A stretch of DNA of 64,000 nt from Sodalis praecaptivus (GCF_000517425.1 NZ_CP006569.1:3152760-3216759), one strand, 5' to 3'. Shown: positions 1 through 9,987, counted from the first letter of the stretch. Program-made: numbers and translations. The notes: generated from the letters alone by a model not told the origin.

Positions 1-617
1 TCCGGCGCGCCGGCCAACAGCCCGGCCAGAATGGTGCTGTCCTGGGTGATGGCTTTGACATTGCCGTTGCGCAGCGCCGACAGCGCCAGCGGAATATCGT
101 CATAGGCCAGTACCCGGGCGTTGGGAAAACGGTGATGCAGCGCCTGTTCGCCGGTGGTGCCCTTCACGGCGCCGATCCTGGCCGAAGCATAGTCCTCCAG
201 CTTATCCGACGAGGCGGCCGGCACCAGGAATTGCTGACCGGTGACAAAGTACGGGGTCGAGAAATCAATCACCTGTGCCCGTTCAGGGGTAATCGTAATA
301 TCGGCAATAATCAGATCGGCCTTGCCGGACTGCAGCAGAGGAATGCGGTTAGCGGGGTTGGTGGGCACCAGCGCCAGCTTTACGCCGAGCGCATCGGCGA
401 TGGCGCGGGCGAAATCCACGTCATAGCCAACAATACGATGGGTTTTGGCATCAATGGCGCCAAACGGCGGATTGGCGTCGAAGGTGGCGACGCGCACGAC
501 CCCCGCGCGCTGAATATCCGCCAACTGATCCGCCCGCGCCGCCAGCGGAGCGAGACTTAACATTAGCAGGGCGCCCGCCGCCCTGATCAACCTGGAGTTC
601 TGCCTAAAATAAGCCAT
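1..617 (-). CDS. Polar amino-acid ABC transporter periplasmic binding protein (3' end outside window)
   Basis: The reading frame starts at the ATG at 617 and runs off the left edge, so about 205 N-terminal residues are visible. Residues 1 to about 29 form a signal peptide (basic start, hydrophobic core, ending ..APLAARA before DQL). The mature part fits the SBP_bac_3 family: an early VRVATFDANPPFG segment, GYDVDFARAIADALG, a KADLIIADITITPERA segment and DFSTPYFVTGQQ. This family binds polar amino acids and delivers them to an inner-membrane permease. Its ATPase partner is unknown; the ATPase at 5132-5884 is more likely a cystine transporter part. It is not close to the cystine-binding protein FliY. 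Substrate cannot be told from the fragment. Confidence 0.85.
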   Translation of the reverse strand, partial: MAYFRQNSRLIRAAGALLMLSLAPLAARADQLADIQRAGVVRVATFDANPPFGAIDAKTHRIVGYDVDFARAIADALGVKLALVPTNPANRIPLLQSGKADLIIADITITPERAQVIDFSTPYFVTGQQFLVPAASSDKLEDYASARIGAVKGTTGEQALHHRFPNARVLAYDDIPLALSALRNGNVKAITQDSTILAGLLAGAP

Positions 618-1331
618 CGGTTTTCCTTATCGATCTTATTATCACTTGAGCGCTAACGCCCTTCCTGGGCGTGATTGATGGTGGGACGGCACGCCCCGTT
701 CACAGCACTTCCGCCCGAAATCAGAGTGTTACACAGGATCCTCGCCGCCACTACGTACTTAAGCGCATAACATTATTCTGTCTGGTCATAAGAAAATGCT
801 ATGGACGCTGTTTTACGCTATCTCATGGACGACCCACTAGCGTGAAAACAGAGCCGTCATGCGCGCCGCTGGCGGCGGCCGGCGAAGACGGGACTGGCCG
901 TACGCCGTGCCGTGGCGTGCGGCGAAGAGGAATGACCGCACGCCGTCGCGGCGGCGGCCGGCGAAGGCGGGAATGGCCGTACGCCGTGCCGTGGCGTGCG
1001 GCGAAGAGGAATGACCGCACGCCGTCGCGGCGGCGGCCGGCGAAGGCGGGAATGGCCGTACGCCGTGCCGTGGCGTGCGGCGAAGAGGAATGACCGCACG
1101 CCGTCGCGGCGGCGGCCGGCGAAGGCGAGAATGATCGCGGTCCTTTCTTTACCGCCGGGGGATGAAGATGACGCTCGTCTCGACCGGCTAGCGACGGATG
1201 GCGGGATAAGAAGCAATCCCATTTCGGCACTCGGTGAGCCAAACGCCCGCCCACCCGAGGCCGCGGCCCGCGCTCCAGCGGTTAGCGGCAAAGTGCGCGC
1301 CACGTGAAACGAGCGGGTCGCCGACTGGCGC
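618..1331. other. Intergenic region with a minisatellite
   Basis: This 714 bp gap lies between the start of the binding-protein gene and the stop of the methyltransferase gene. Open frames here are made by the high-GC repeat and have no recognisable protein content, so I call no gene. The stretch just upstream of 617 must hold the promoter of the binding-protein gene; an AAGGAAAA ribosome binding site lies next to the ATG. The centre is occupied by the 79 bp repeat described separately. Confidence 0.6.
868..1137. repeat. 79 bp tandem repeat, about 3.4 copies
   Basis: Near-identical units follow each other with a period of 79 bp: the marker TGGCCGTACGCCGTGCC occurs at 895, 974 and 1053, and a partial unit ends near 1137. 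Each unit contains GGCGGCCGGCGAAGGCGGGAAT and AGAGGAATGACCGCACGCC blocks. Units differ by only a few bases, which implies recent amplification. The very high GC content leaves most frames open, but no protein is recognisable. Confidence 0.85.
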
Positions 1332-2138
1332 TCACGATGCGCCCGGACCGGGATGAGGGAGCGCGGGCTCGCCCAGCTTGGTGAGTTGAATGTAAAATTC
1401 ATCCTCGTACTGCTGCGGGGCAGAGACCGCAACGTTCAAAATGCCCAGTTCAACCACTTCGGCCAATAACGCCGCGGCGCTCTCGGGGGTGAAAACCGAG
1501 CAATGGGCATCAAAATAGTGGCCGGTCGTCCAGGCGTTCAACACGAATTCCAACGCTTGCTGCTGCGTATAATGCGGGCAGCGGGTGTTTTGGTAGGCTT
1601 CGGGGGTCAAATCTTTCAATCGCTCGTACATCTCGCCGTCGTCGGAGGTGCAATTGCGCAGGAAATCATACAGCTGCTGCGGCGCCGGTATTCGCTGGCG
1701 GGTCAACCACCATTGCAACCACTGCGCCGCGCTGCTGGTTTGACGAAACCGGTCAAAACAATACCGTTTATTGGGCAACACCAATGAAAAGATCGCCCCG
1801 TCGTTGAGTACCGCCAGCACCTCCAATATCCACCCCAGCGGGTCCGGGACATGCTCCAGAACGTGCGAAGCCACCGCCCAGTCGAAGCGCTGGTGCCCCG
1901 GCACACAGCTTTCAAGCGTCGCGTGAGGGTGCCAGATAAAATCAATGTCGACGATGTCATCGTGTTCATAATGCGCGTGTTTTTGTCGGGAATCCTCCGC
2001 CGAGGTATAATCGGTATAGCACACATTGTGCAGCGCTTTATCCGTGGCGGGACGAAACAGAGGTGAAATCTCCAGACCGGGGAGGTGTAGGGGCAAGTTC
2101 TGCAAAATGACTGTCTTGCGCAACGCGTTATCTTTCAT
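1332..2138 (-). CDS. SAM-dependent methyltransferase of unknown substrate
   Basis: This 268-residue protein looks like a class I SAM-dependent methyltransferase of the type-11 group. The segment FDWAVASHVLEHVPDPLGWI (about residues 85-105) is the typical post-motif II block of that group, followed by LNDGAIFSLVLPNKRYCFDRFR. The canonical glycine-rich motif I is not obvious, so the SAM pocket may be divergent. I chose the ATG at 2138 because AAAGGACG lies seven bases upstream; an in-frame ATG at 2177 lacks such a site. Relatives with this layout often sit in polysaccharide gene clusters, but no such gene is nearby. It is apparently single-gene, and its substrate cannot be named. Confidence 0.75.
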   Translation of the reverse strand: MKDNALRKTVILQNLPLHLPGLEISPLFRPATDKALHNVCYTDYTSAEDSRQKHAHYEHDDIVDIDFIWHPHATLESCVPGHQRFDWAVASHVLEHVPDPLGWILEVLAVLNDGAIFSLVLPNKRYCFDRFRQTSSAAQWLQWWLTRQRIPAPQQLYDFLRNCTSDDGEMYERLKDLTPEAYQNTRCPHYTQQQALEFVLNAWTTGHYFDAHCSVFTPESAAALLAEVVELGILNVAVSAPQQYEDEFYIQLTKLGEPALPHPGPGAS

Positions 2139-2257
2139 GATCGTCCTTTGAACAAGCAAGACCGGTGACCGCGGCAATGCCGCGCTCTCAACGTAGTAAA
2201 GGATAGCGGCCGGCGTTGACGCAGGTCAGGAAAGGGGTGTTTGCCTGCGGCAGAAAG

Positions 2258-3205
2258 TCATTGCGCTTGGTCGGAAAGGCGGCAAAGCACATCACCTATC
2301 GCCGAAGAGGTTTTCAGCGCGCGCAGCGTGCTAAACAGCTCGCCGGCTTCGGGATAGTGCTTGCGCAAATAGTTAAGCCACTGCTTGATGCGCGCGACAT
2401 GATACAGGCCGGTATCGCCCTGTTTTTCCATGCGGCTGTATTTTTGCAGCAGTACGACGACCTGAGACCAGCACAGCGGCGGCGCTCGGTCTTTGACCAC
2501 CCGGCTCAGGTTGGGCACGCTGAGCGCGCCGCGGCCAATCATCAGCGACTGGCAACCGGAGACCGCCAGGCACGATTGTCCGCTCCGCCAATCCATCACC
2601 TCACCATTAGCGATAACGGGGATACGTAAACGCTGGCGGATCGCCGCGATGGCAGGCCAGTCGATGCTTTCGGCCCGGTAGCCATCCGCTTTGGTACGGC
2701 CGTGCACCGCGATTTCGCTGGCGCCGGCCTGCTCCACCGCATCGGCGATGTCCAGGCTGCGGCTAGAGGAGTCCCAACCGAGGCGGACTTTGACCGAGAC
2801 CGGCAGGTCGGCGGGAACCGCCGCGCGTATCGCTTTCGCGGCCTGATAAATCAGCTCAGGATCTTTCAGCAGCGTCGCGCCGCCTCCGCTACCGTTGACG
2901 GTTTTCGACGGGCAGCCGCAGTTGAGATCGACCCCCCAGGATCCCAGCGCCGCCGCGCGCCAGGCATTCTCCGCCAGCCAAGGCGGGCTTTGCCCCAGAA
3001 GTTGCACCCGCACGGGGGTGCCGTCAGGCGTCCGGCTGTCGCGGCGCAATTCAGGGCAGAGTCGATAGAAAGATTTTTCCGGCAGCAGACCGTCCACCAC
3101 CCGCAAAAATTCGGTGATGCACAAATCGTAATCATTTATTTCGCACAACAGCTCGCGGACCAGCGCGTCAAGCACGCCTTCCATCGGAGCCAACACGACA
3201 CGCAT
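2258..3205 (-). CDS. dusC: tRNA-dihydrouridine(16) synthase DusC
   Basis: The 315-residue protein is an FMN-dependent enzyme that reduces a uridine in the tRNA D-loop (U16 in E. coli DusC). It begins [11 protein letters not shown], and carries the family segment [20 protein letters not shown] near residues 90-110 with the catalytic cysteine (NCGCP), the [10 protein letters not shown] strand, the [12 protein letters not shown] loop and the IPVIANGE strand. Length and sequence match E. coli DusC along the whole protein. The gene is alone on its transcript as far as can be seen, flanked by the methyltransferase gene (80 bp or so away) and the rhlE terminator region. Confidence 0.96.
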   Translation of the reverse strand: MRVVLAPMEGVLDALVRELLCEINDYDLCITEFLRVVDGLLPEKSFYRLCPELRRDSRTPDGTPVRVQLLGQSPPWLAENAWRAAALGSWGVDLNCGCPSKTVNGSGGGATLLKDPELIYQAAKAIRAAVPADLPVSVKVRLGWDSSSRSLDIADAVEQAGASEIAVHGRTKADGYRAESIDWPAIAAIRQRLRIPVIANGEVMDWRSGQSCLAVSGCQSLMIGRGALSVPNLSRVVKDRAPPLCWSQVVVLLQKYSRMEKQGDTGLYHVARIKQWLNYLRKHYPEAGELFSTLRALKTSSAIGDVLCRLSDQAQ

Positions 3206-3430
3206 AACGCCACCCGATCACTAGCAGGGGCGCAATAGTAGGGGAAAACCGTCGCGAAAAGCAACAGATAAGCGCCAACGCCCGCGCCCTGCGTCAAGCC
3301 CCTGCGGCCGAGGCAGGTCGGTCGACCGTCGGCGGTCGGGGAAAAACCACCGCCGGCGCCTGGCTATCCTGCCTCGGCGCAAGATACGCAGAGCCCTGAC
3401 GCCCGCCGCGCGGGCGTCGGTTTAACGGCG

Positions 3431-4915
3431 TTATCGATTACCGCTGCGGGTGCCGCCGTTACCGGCATAATTGCCGCCACGGCCGCTGCGGGCACCGCCG
3501 TTACCGGAAGCACCACCGCTGCGGGCACCGCCGTTGCCGGAAGCGCCGCCGCTGCGGGCACCGCCGTTGCCGGAAGCGCCGCCGCTGCGGGCACCACCGT
3601 TGCCGGAGGCAGCACCGCGGCCGGATGCGCTGCGGCGAGGCTGCGCGCCATCGCGGCGCGGGCCGGAACGGCTATCGCGCGCGCCATCACCGGCGGGTGC
3701 GCCACGGCCGCCGCGGGTCGCGCCGCCGCGACCGCTACCCCGCCCCTGTTGGATGGGCTCGGCTTTGATGCTAGGGTCTGGATCATAGCCCGGTAACGCG
3801 ATACGCGGGATCGGCTTTTTCAGCAAACGCTCGATATCGCGCAGCAGGCCCAGCTCATCGACACACACCAGCGACAGCGCTTCGCCGGTGGCCGCCGCGC
3901 GGCCGGTGCGCCCGATGCGATGGACATAATCTTCCGCCACCTGAGGCAACTCATAGTTCACCACGTGCGGCAGCAGATCGATATCCAGACCGCGGGCGGC
4001 AATATCGGTCGCCACCAGGACGCGGATGCCGCCCTGCTTGAAATCCGCCAGCGCCCGGGTACGTGCGCCCTGGCTCTTATTACCGTGGATGGCGGCGGCA
4101 GTGATGCCGTCCTTGTTAAGCTGCTCCGCCAGGTGGTTAGCGCCGTGCTTGGTACGGGTAAACACCAGCACCTGCTGCCAGTTGTTCCGACCGATCATGT
4201 CGGAGAGCAGCTCGCGCTTGCGCTTTTTATCGACCATGTGCACAAACTGGGTTATTTGCTCGGACGCGGTATTGCGCCGCGCGACCTCAACCGACGCCGG
4301 ATTATCCAGCAGGCTGTTCGCCAGCGTTTTAATCTCATCGGAGAAGGTGGCGGAAAACATCAGACTCTGACGTTTTGTCGGCAGCAGCTTCATCACCCGG
4401 CGGATATCGTGAATAAAGCCCATATCCAGCATGCGGTCGGCCTCATCCAGCACCAGGATTTCCACCTGGGAAAGATCGACCGCGCGCTGCTGAGCCAGAT
4501 CCAACAGGCGCCCGGGGGTCGCCACCAGCACTTCCACGCCGCCGCGCAGCTTCATCATCTGCGGGTTGATGCTGACGCCGCCGAACACCACCAGCGAGCG
4601 CAGGCCGAGATGGGCGCTGTACTCGGTAATGTTTTCGCCGATCTGCGCCGCCAGCTCACGGGTGGGCGTCAAAATAAGCGCCCGTACAGGCCGGCGCTGT
4701 TTACCGGCCGGCGCCGGGCGCTGCTCGAGCAGTTGCAGTATCGGTAAGGTAAAGGCGGCGGTTTTGCCTGTGCCGGTCTGGGCACTGGCCATGATATCGC
4801 GGCCTTGTAATACATAAGGGATGGCTTGTTGCTGAACCGGCGTCGGTTCGAGATAGCCCTTTTCCGCTAATGCGCGCAAAATCTCGGCACTCAGGCCAAG
4901 TGAATCAAATGACAT
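3431..4915 (-). CDS. rhlE: ATP-dependent RNA helicase RhlE
   Basis: A 494-residue DEAD-box helicase that unwinds short RNA duplexes, acting in ribosome assembly and RNA turnover. The core is complete: Q motif ([13 protein letters not shown], 20-32), Walker A AQTGTGKT (45-52), PTRELA, DEAD box ([13 protein letters not shown]), SAT motif (MFSATFS), and the C-terminal RecA domain with ARGLDI and HRIGRTGRA. After about residue 385 follows a Gly/Arg/Ser-rich tail ending in four 11-residue [11 protein letters not shown]-type repeats. The ATG at 4915 is chosen because MSFDSLGLS is the family start; an upstream ATG at 5020 would add 35 unrelated residues. The tail is longer and more regular than I expect for enterobacterial RhlE. 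Confidence 0.96.
   Translation of the reverse strand: MSFDSLGLSAEILRALAEKGYLEPTPVQQQAIPYVLQGRDIMASAQTGTGKTAAFTLPILQLLEQRPAPAGKQRRPVRALILTPTRELAAQIGENITEYSAHLGLRSLVVFGGVSINPQMMKLRGGVEVLVATPGRLLDLAQQRAVDLSQVEILVLDEADRMLDMGFIHDIRRVMKLLPTKRQSLMFSATFSDEIKTLANSLLDNPASVEVARRNTASEQITQFVHMVDKKRKRELLSDMIGRNNWQQVLVFTRTKHGANHLAEQLNKDGITAAAIHGNKSQGARTRALADFKQGGIRVLVATDIAARGLDIDLLPHVVNYELPQVAEDYVHRIGRTGRAAATGEALSLVCVDELGLLRDIERLLKKPIPRIALPGYDPDPSIKAEPIQQGRGSGRGGATRGGRGAPAGDGARDSRSGPRRDGAQPRRSASGRGAASGNGGARSGGASGNGGARSGGASGNGGARSGGASGNGGARSGRGGNYAGNGGTRSGNR
3485..3616. repeat. 33 bp in-frame repeat in the rhlE tail
   Basis: Four copies of a 33 bp unit start at 3485, 3518, 3551 and 3584 on the plus strand. 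They encode an 11-residue Gly/Ala/Ser/Arg repeat in RhlE. Copies two and three are almost identical at DNA level, so copy number probably changes by slippage or unequal recombination without breaking the frame. Confidence 0.9.
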
Positions 4916-5131
4916 AAACTGAAAAACTCCAGATCCGCCCCGACGACGCCGGCCGAAACCGCGCTCAGGGGGATAATCAGATGGGAGGCAAAGCCTTACC
5001 ATGGTGAACGGACAAAACAACGATAACGGGATTGTAGCAAAATATCCGGCCGTTGGGCACGAGTATCCGGTAAATAACTGTAATCCTCCCCGCCGCAGCG
5101 GCGATCAACGCGGCGCGGCGGGCCCGCGCGA

Positions 5132-5884
5132 CTATGCGCCGAGAAATTTATTGAGAAACAGCCGGGTGCGCTCATGACCAGGGTGCGCGAACACCTCGCG
5201 CGCGGGCCCTTGCTCAACGATGTTGCCCTCATCCATGAAAATCGCGCGGTCGGCCACGTCACGGGCGAACCCCATCTCGTGGGTAACGATAACCATGGTG
5301 CGCCGCTCCTCGGCGAGTGCGCGGATCGTGCTCAACACTTCACCCACCAGTTCGGGATCCAGCGCCGAGGTGGGTTCATCGAACAAAATCACCGCCGGAC
5401 GCATCGCCAGCGCGCGGGCGATAGCCACCCGCTGCTGCTGGCCGCCGGAGAGCCGTTTGGGGAAAGCCTGTTCTTTACCGCTCAGCCCAACCTTGGCCAA
5501 CAGTTCCCGCGCGCGTGCGACTACCTCCTCACGCGGCTCTTTCTTCACCACCAACGGCCCCTCGATGATATTGTCGAGCACCGAGCGATGCGGGAACAGG
5601 TTGAAATTTTGAAACACGAATCCCACCTGCTGGCGCAGAGCGCGGATCTGCCCTTTCTGGCCGTTGAGGGGGCGGTTGGCGTCAATGGTGATGTCGCCCA
5701 CCTGAATGCTGCCGCCGTCCGGCGTTTCCAGCAGGTTAATACTGCGCAGCAACGTGGTTTTACCGGATCCGCTCGGGCCGACGATGGCCAGCACCTCGCC
5801 GGGATTCACCGCGAGGTCGATACCGTTGAGCACCCTATGGTCATTGAATGACTTCACCAGGCCTTTAACTTCAATAGCGCTCAT
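5132..5884 (-). CDS. tcyN: Amino-acid ABC transporter ATPase, probable L-cystine importer TcyN
   Basis: A 250-residue polar amino-acid uptake ATPase. Visible are Walker [10 protein letters not shown] (about 36-44), the Q-loop in [13 protein letters not shown], the signature [15 protein letters not shown], Walker [14 protein letters not shown] and the switch histidine in [10 protein letters not shown]. Sequence and the neighbour dcyD point to the cystine importer ATPase (formerly YecC). Its ATG overlaps the dcyD stop by four bases (ATGA), so the two are translationally coupled. In E. coli the permease gene tcyL lies between them; here it is absent. The cognate permease must be encoded elsewhere, or the ATPase serves another importer. 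Confidence 0.85.
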   Translation of the reverse strand: MSAIEVKGLVKSFNDHRVLNGIDLAVNPGEVLAIVGPSGSGKTTLLRSINLLETPDGGSIQVGDITIDANRPLNGQKGQIRALRQQVGFVFQNFNLFPHRSVLDNIIEGPLVVKKEPREEVVARARELLAKVGLSGKEQAFPKRLSGGQQQRVAIARALAMRPAVILFDEPTSALDPELVGEVLSTIRALAEERRTMVIVTHEMGFARDVADRAIFMDEGNIVEQGPAREVFAHPGHERTRLFLNKFLGA

Positions 5885-6879
5885 CGGGTCTCCAAATGAT
5901 GATAAGCAAACAGCGCCGGCGCGCCGCCGGTGTGTACGAACACGAGCGGCCCGTCGGGGAAGCGACCGCGGTCCAGGCCGTCAATAAGCCCCGCCATCGC
6001 CTTGCCGGTGTATACCGGGTCCAGCACGATGCCCTCGAGACGCGCCAGCAGCGCAATCGCCTCGCGCCCCTCGTCGTTGGCTACGCCATAGCCGGGGGCG
6101 TAATACTCGTCCCAGAGGGAAATGTCCGCCACCGGCGGCGCCTGCGACAAGCGTTCGCTCGCCTGCGCAATAAGTCCCGCAATCAAGGGCCGCTGCTGTT
6201 CCGCCCGGCGCGAGACGGTGACGCCGACCAGGGCCGTTTCCGGCAGTACGGCGCTCAGCCCGACCGCCAGCCCCGCATGCGTGCCGCCGCTGCCCGAAGG
6301 CACCACTACCGCCGCCGGTTGAATGACCCCCTGGCACTGGTGGGCGATTTCCAGCGCACAGCCGGCATAGCCGAGCGAGCCCAGCGCGTTGGAGCCGCCC
6401 ACCGGCACCACATACGGCCGAAAGCCCTGCGCCTCCAGACGCAGGGCCGCATCGGCCAGCTGCTGGACAGGCTGGGTGAGGGCTTCGCACAAGATAACCT
6501 CGCACTGAAACAAATCCAGCAGCAGACGGTTGCCGTTGGTCAGGTAGTTACCGTCGTCGGTACCGGTCGGGTTTTCCAGCAGCGCGACGCAATGCAACCC
6601 CAGCTTGGCCGCCAGCGCCGCCGTCTGCCGCACGTGGTTGGACTGGATAGCGCCGGCGGTAAGCAGCGTATCGGCGCCCTGGCGCAGGGCATCGGCGGCA
6701 AGAAACTCCAGCTTGCGCAGCTTGTTGCCGCCCAGGCCCAGCGGGGTAAGATCATCGCGCTTGATGAAAATATCCCGCGCGAGAAAACTCGACAGCCGGG
6801 GGAGATGCTCGAGCGGCGTCGGCGGGCCGATAATATCCAGCCGAGGAAAAGCGGCCAACCGTTGGGCAAGATCGCACAT
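5881..6879 (-). CDS. dcyD: D-cysteine desulfhydrase
   Basis: The 332-residue PLP enzyme of the ACC deaminase/D-cysteine desulfhydrase family converts D-cysteine to pyruvate, H2S and ammonia. The PLP lysine lies in [12 protein letters not shown] (about residue 52), followed by [28 protein letters not shown] and [14 protein letters not shown], which bind the cofactor phosphate. The C-terminus [14 protein letters not shown] and [12 protein letters not shown] matches E. coli DcyD throughout. It starts 17 bp after ybhL ends and overlaps tcyN, so ybhL-dcyD-tcyN may be cotranscribed. The association supports a sulfur amino-acid role: import of cystine and detoxification or use of D-cysteine. Confidence 0.93.
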   Translation of the reverse strand: MCDLAQRLAAFPRLDIIGPPTPLEHLPRLSSFLARDIFIKRDDLTPLGLGGNKLRKLEFLAADALRQGADTLLTAGAIQSNHVRQTAALAAKLGLHCVALLENPTGTDDGNYLTNGNRLLLDLFQCEVILCEALTQPVQQLADAALRLEAQGFRPYVVPVGGSNALGSLGYAGCALEIAHQCQGVIQPAAVVVPSGSGGTHAGLAVGLSAVLPETALVGVTVSRRAEQQRPLIAGLIAQASERLSQAPPVADISLWDEYYAPGYGVANDEGREAIALLARLEGIVLDPVYTGKAMAGLIDGLDRGRFPDGPLVFVHTGGAPALFAYHHLETR

Positions 6880-6896
6880 GGTTCAATCGCTCCGGC

Positions 6897-7607
6897 TTAA
6901 CGGCGGTTGCCGAAAATACGCAGCAGCATCAAGAACAGATTGATGAAATCCAAATACAGGCTCAGGGCGCCGACGATGGAATATTTGCGGAACTGATCTT
7001 TGTTTTCCAACGACAGCTGCGCGCCCATGTTCTTCAATTTCTGAGTGTCATAGGCGGTCAGTCCCACGAATACCAGCACGCCGATATAGGTCACCGCCCA
7101 CATCAGCGCGGTGCTTTTCAGCCAGATATTCACCAGCGAGGCCAACACGATACCGATGAGCGCCATGAACAATAGGTTGCCAAAGCTGCTTAAATCCCGC
7201 TTGGTGGTATAGCCATAAAGCGTCATGGCGCCAAACATCCCGGCGGTCACCACGAAGGTGCTGGCGATGGAGGACGCGGTGTAGACGATGAAAATGCTGG
7301 CAAGCGTCAACCCGGTAAGCGCGGAGTAAAGCATGAAAAGCGATGTTGCTACCGCCCCGCTGAGGCGGTTAATCATGCCCGAAATGACAAACACCAGCGC
7401 CAATTGGGCAATGATCAGACCAAAAAAGGTTATCTGGCTTGAAAAAATGAATTGCAGCAGCACCGGCGTGCGGGAGGCGTACCAGGCTACGAAGGCGGTT
7501 AGCAGTAATCCGCAGGTCATCCAGCCGTAGACCTGCGCCATAAACGGCTGCACCGCGCTATTGGCGCGTTCTACGATGGAGCCCTGGGAGCGGGGAAAGC
7601 GGTCCAT
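6897..7607 (-). CDS. ybhL: BAX inhibitor-1 family membrane protein YbhL
   Basis: A 236-residue inner-membrane protein with about seven hydrophobic helices, of the BI-1/YccA (TMBIM) family. Diagnostic segments are MDRFPRS at the start, AQVYGWMTCGLLLTAFVAWY, LYSALTGLTLASIFIVYT, the TKRDLSSFGN loop and the C-terminal FINLFLMLLRIFGNRR, all as in E. coli YbhL. The family is linked to calcium leak and stress responses, but the bacterial role is not settled. The ATG at 7607 is chosen by homology; a longer frame from 7838 adds unrelated sequence. Placement after moaE is the E. coli order. Confidence 0.93.
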   Translation of the reverse strand: MDRFPRSQGSIVERANSAVQPFMAQVYGWMTCGLLLTAFVAWYASRTPVLLQFIFSSQITFFGLIIAQLALVFVISGMINRLSGAVATSLFMLYSALTGLTLASIFIVYTASSIASTFVVTAGMFGAMTLYGYTTKRDLSSFGNLLFMALIGIVLASLVNIWLKSTALMWAVTYIGVLVFVGLTAYDTQKLKNMGAQLSLENKDQFRKYSIVGALSLYLDFINLFLMLLRIFGNRR

Positions 7608-7758
7608 GACTATCACCTTTGTGGTAGCGAAATATACTAGGCCGCACGCGGGCGAAACATCCAGGCCGCGCGGACGACCCACCTTAGCCAAGCATACCAT
7701 AAAAGTGTGGCTGGCGAAGAAGATCCCCTTCGCCCGCGGCGCACCGCGCGGCAAAAAC

Positions 7759-8250
7759 TCAGCCGATACCGTCTGTCTCACCCGGCGTGAGATCTTCCCT
7801 CCAGCGTTCGGCCTCCCGCTGATCGCTGGCGCGCGCATCCAGCCAGCGGCTGCCGGCGGGGGTGGTTTCCCGCTTCCAGAACGGCGCTCGGGTTTTAAGC
7901 AGATCCATCATATATTCGGCGGCGCTGAACGCCGCGGCGCGGTGGGCGCCGCTCACGCCAACGAACACGATGCGCTCGCCGGCGCCGAGCTCGCCGACGC
8001 GGTGCAGCAGCGCGACCCGCGTCAGCGGCCAACGCGCGCGCGCCTGCGCCGCGATTTCCGCCAGCGCTTTTTCGGTCATGCCCGGATAATGTTCCAGGGT
8101 CAACGTACTGACATCGGCCCCCAAATTATGGTTGCGCACTTTGCCGGTAAACGTGACGACCGCGCCATCGGTATCGCTGGCGGACAACCAGGCATACAGC
8201 GCCGCCACGTCAAAATCCGCCGTGCCGACCTCAATCAAGGTAGCGTCCAT
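7759..8250 (-). CDS. moaE: Molybdopterin synthase catalytic subunit MoaE
   Basis: This 163-residue protein is the large subunit of molybdopterin synthase, which with thiocarboxylated MoaD inserts the dithiolene sulfurs into precursor Z (cPMP) in the cytoplasm. Recognisable are GAVVTFTGKVRNHN, TLEHYPGMTEKAL, ALLHRVGELGAGERIVFVGV and KTRAPFWKRE, which contain the basic residues that bind cPMP. The ATG at 8250 directly abuts the moaD stop at 8251, indicating coupled translation in the moaABCDE operon. The C-terminus is about ten residues longer than in E. coli. Confidence 0.96.
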   Translation of the reverse strand: MDATLIEVGTADFDVAALYAWLSASDTDGAVVTFTGKVRNHNLGADVSTLTLEHYPGMTEKALAEIAAQARARWPLTRVALLHRVGELGAGERIVFVGVSGAHRAAAFSAAEYMMDLLKTRAPFWKRETTPAGSRWLDARASDQREAERWREDLTPGETDGIG

Positions 8251-8496
8251 TCAGCCTCCGGTGACCGGCGGGAAAAACGCCACTTCATCGCCGGCGCCCA
8301 GCGGGTGATCCACCGGCACCAGCGCTTGATTGACCGCCGCCAGCAACTTACCCGGCTCCAGCGCCAACGCCCAGCGGTCGCCGCGCCCCGCCAGCGCCTG
8401 GCGCAAGGCTTCTACGGTCGGGAAACCCGCCTCGAGCGTCAAGCGCTCGACGCCGGTTAGCTCGCGGACCTGGGCAAAAAACAATACCGTAATCAC
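8251..8496 (-). CDS. moaD: Molybdopterin synthase sulfur carrier subunit MoaD
   Basis: The 81-residue ubiquitin-fold sulfur carrier ends in the required Gly-Gly (FFPPVTGG), whose terminal carboxylate becomes the thiocarboxylate used by MoaE. I place the start at the GTG at 8496 because [13 protein letters not shown] aligns with the E. coli start and the length is then exactly 81 residues. GTG overlaps the moaC stop (GTGA, four bases), a standard coupling arrangement. Longer ATG starts upstream would run inside moaC. Confidence 0.95.
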   Translation of the reverse strand: MITVLFFAQVRELTGVERLTLEAGFPTVEALRQALAGRGDRWALALEPGKLLAAVNQALVPVDHPLGAGDEVAFFPPVTGG

Positions 8497-8975
8497 GCGT
8501 CGTCCCCCGTAAAATCGCCGGATTTGCCGCCGCTTTTGGCCAGCAGCCGTACCGGGCCGATAACCATATCCTTCTGCACCGCCTTGCACATATCATAAAT
8601 CGTCAGGGCGGCCACCGAGGCGGCGGTCAGCGCCTCCATCTCCACGCCGGTTTTGCCGGTCAGGCGGCAAAGGGCTTCAATTCGCACGCGGTGCCGCTCG
8701 GTGTCCGCGGTGAGCAGCACCTCTACTTTGCTGAGCAATAGCGGATGGCACAAAGGGATGAGCTCCCAGGTGCGTTTGGCGGCCTGAATGCCGGCGATGC
8801 GGGCGGTGGCGAACACATCCCCTTTATGGTGCTGGCCATCGAGGATCATCGCCAGGGTGGCCGGCGCCATCGTGACATAGGCGCAGGCGCGGGCTTCGCG
8901 CACCGTGTCGGCTTTGGCGGAAACATCCACCATATGCGCGTCGCCGCGCTCGGTAATATGGGTCAGTTGCGACAT
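8493..8975 (-). CDS. moaC: Cyclic pyranopterin monophosphate synthase MoaC
   Basis: The 160-residue protein converts the MoaA product (3',8-cH2GTP) to cyclic pyranopterin monophosphate. Conserved segments include [56 protein letters not shown] and a C-terminal [14 protein letters not shown]. The catalytic Lys and Asp of MoaC lie in the last two blocks. It lies 19 bp after moaA and overlaps moaD. Confidence 0.97.
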   Translation of the reverse strand: MSQLTHITERGDAHMVDVSAKADTVREARACAYVTMAPATLAMILDGQHHKGDVFATARIAGIQAAKRTWELIPLCHPLLLSKVEVLLTADTERHRVRIEALCRLTGKTGVEMEALTAASVAALTIYDMCKAVQKDMVIGPVRLLAKSGGKSGDFTGDDA

Positions 8976-8994
8976 AGGTTCTCTCCGGGCTGGC

Positions 8995-9981
8995 CTAACC
9001 GCCGATATAAGACAGGTTGCGGGTAATGCCGGTATTGCCCTGGTGTAAAAAATGGGTCTGCTTTTTGTGGTTCAATCCGCCGGCGATACGGGTTTTCAGC
9101 GCCTCAAGCGCCCCATCGCTCTCGAGCAAATCGCGCAGCGGTATCCCGCCATCGCCAAACAGGCACAGGTGCAGCTTACCCACCGACGACACGCGCAGGC
9201 GATTGCAGCTGGCGCAGAAATCTTTGGCGTAAGGCATGATAAGGCCGATTTCACCCCGATAATCCTCATGGCGGAAAACCAGCGCAGGACCGTCCGTGCG
9301 CCCGCGGGGCTGACACCGCCAGCCCCGTTGCTCCAGCCGCTGGCGAATAAGCTCGCCGGAAACGTGCCGCTCACGAAACAGCGCGTTACCCTCGCCGGTT
9401 TCCATCAGTTCGATAAACCGCAGTTGCAGCGGCCGCGGTTTGATCCAGGCCAGAAAGGTGTCCAAATGGATGTCGTTCACGTCGCGCAGCAGGACGGTGT
9501 TAACCTTCACTTTGTCGAAACCGGCCTCGAACGCGGCGTCGATGCCGGCCATCACCTGATGAAATTTATCCTGGCCGGTAATGGCCTGAAACTGGCGGGC
9601 GTCCAGGCTGTCGACGCTAACATTCAACGCGGTGAGACCGGCGTCGCGCCAGGCGGCGACATCGCGCGCCAGGCGATAACCGTTGGTGGTGACCGCCACG
9701 GTGCGGATAGCGGGATTGGCGCGCACCGTCGCGATGATCTCGGTGAAATCCCGCCGTAGCGAAGGCTCGCCGCCGGTCAGACGCACCTTTTCCGTGCCCA
9801 GTTCGGCGAAAGCGCGAGTGACGCGGCGGATTTCGTCCAGCGTCAGAAAACCGGTGTTGCGGGTTCCCTGCGGACGATAACCGTCGGGCAGGCAATAGGT
9901 ACAGCGAAAATTACAGACGTCCGTGATTGACAAGCGCAGATAGTAAAACCTGCGCTCAAACGCATCGATAAGTTGTGACAC
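8995..9981 (-). CDS. moaA: GTP 3',8-cyclase MoaA
   Basis: A 328-residue radical SAM enzyme that begins molybdopterin synthesis from GTP. The N-terminal radical-SAM cluster is in [15 protein letters not shown] (CxxxCxxC), and the C-terminal GTP-binding cluster is in [13 protein letters not shown] plus LHLCLFG. The protein ends LSYIGG, with the conserved double glycine. I choose the GTG at 9981 ([18 protein letters not shown]), which matches the E. coli start and has AAAGG upstream; the longer open frame from 10080 would translate the structured leader. It is the first gene of moaABCDE. Confidence 0.95.
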   Translation of the reverse strand: MSQLIDAFERRFYYLRLSITDVCNFRCTYCLPDGYRPQGTRNTGFLTLDEIRRVTRAFAELGTEKVRLTGGEPSLRRDFTEIIATVRANPAIRTVAVTTNGYRLARDVAAWRDAGLTALNVSVDSLDARQFQAITGQDKFHQVMAGIDAAFEAGFDKVKVNTVLLRDVNDIHLDTFLAWIKPRPLQLRFIELMETGEGNALFRERHVSGELIRQRLEQRGWRCQPRGRTDGPALVFRHEDYRGEIGLIMPYAKDFCASCNRLRVSSVGKLHLCLFGDGGIPLRDLLESDGALEALKTRIAGGLNHKKQTHFLHQGNTGITRNLSYIGG

Positions 9982-9987
9982 AGTAAC

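Noticed and set aside
823-1432. Several open frames with Arg/Ala-rich repeats over the 79 bp array
   Set aside because: They are translations of the tandem repeat in different frames; no domain or credible ribosome binding site is seen.
5132-5884. ATPase partner of the binding protein at 1-617
   Set aside because: Four unrelated genes lie between, and the overlap with dcyD favours a cystine transport assignment.
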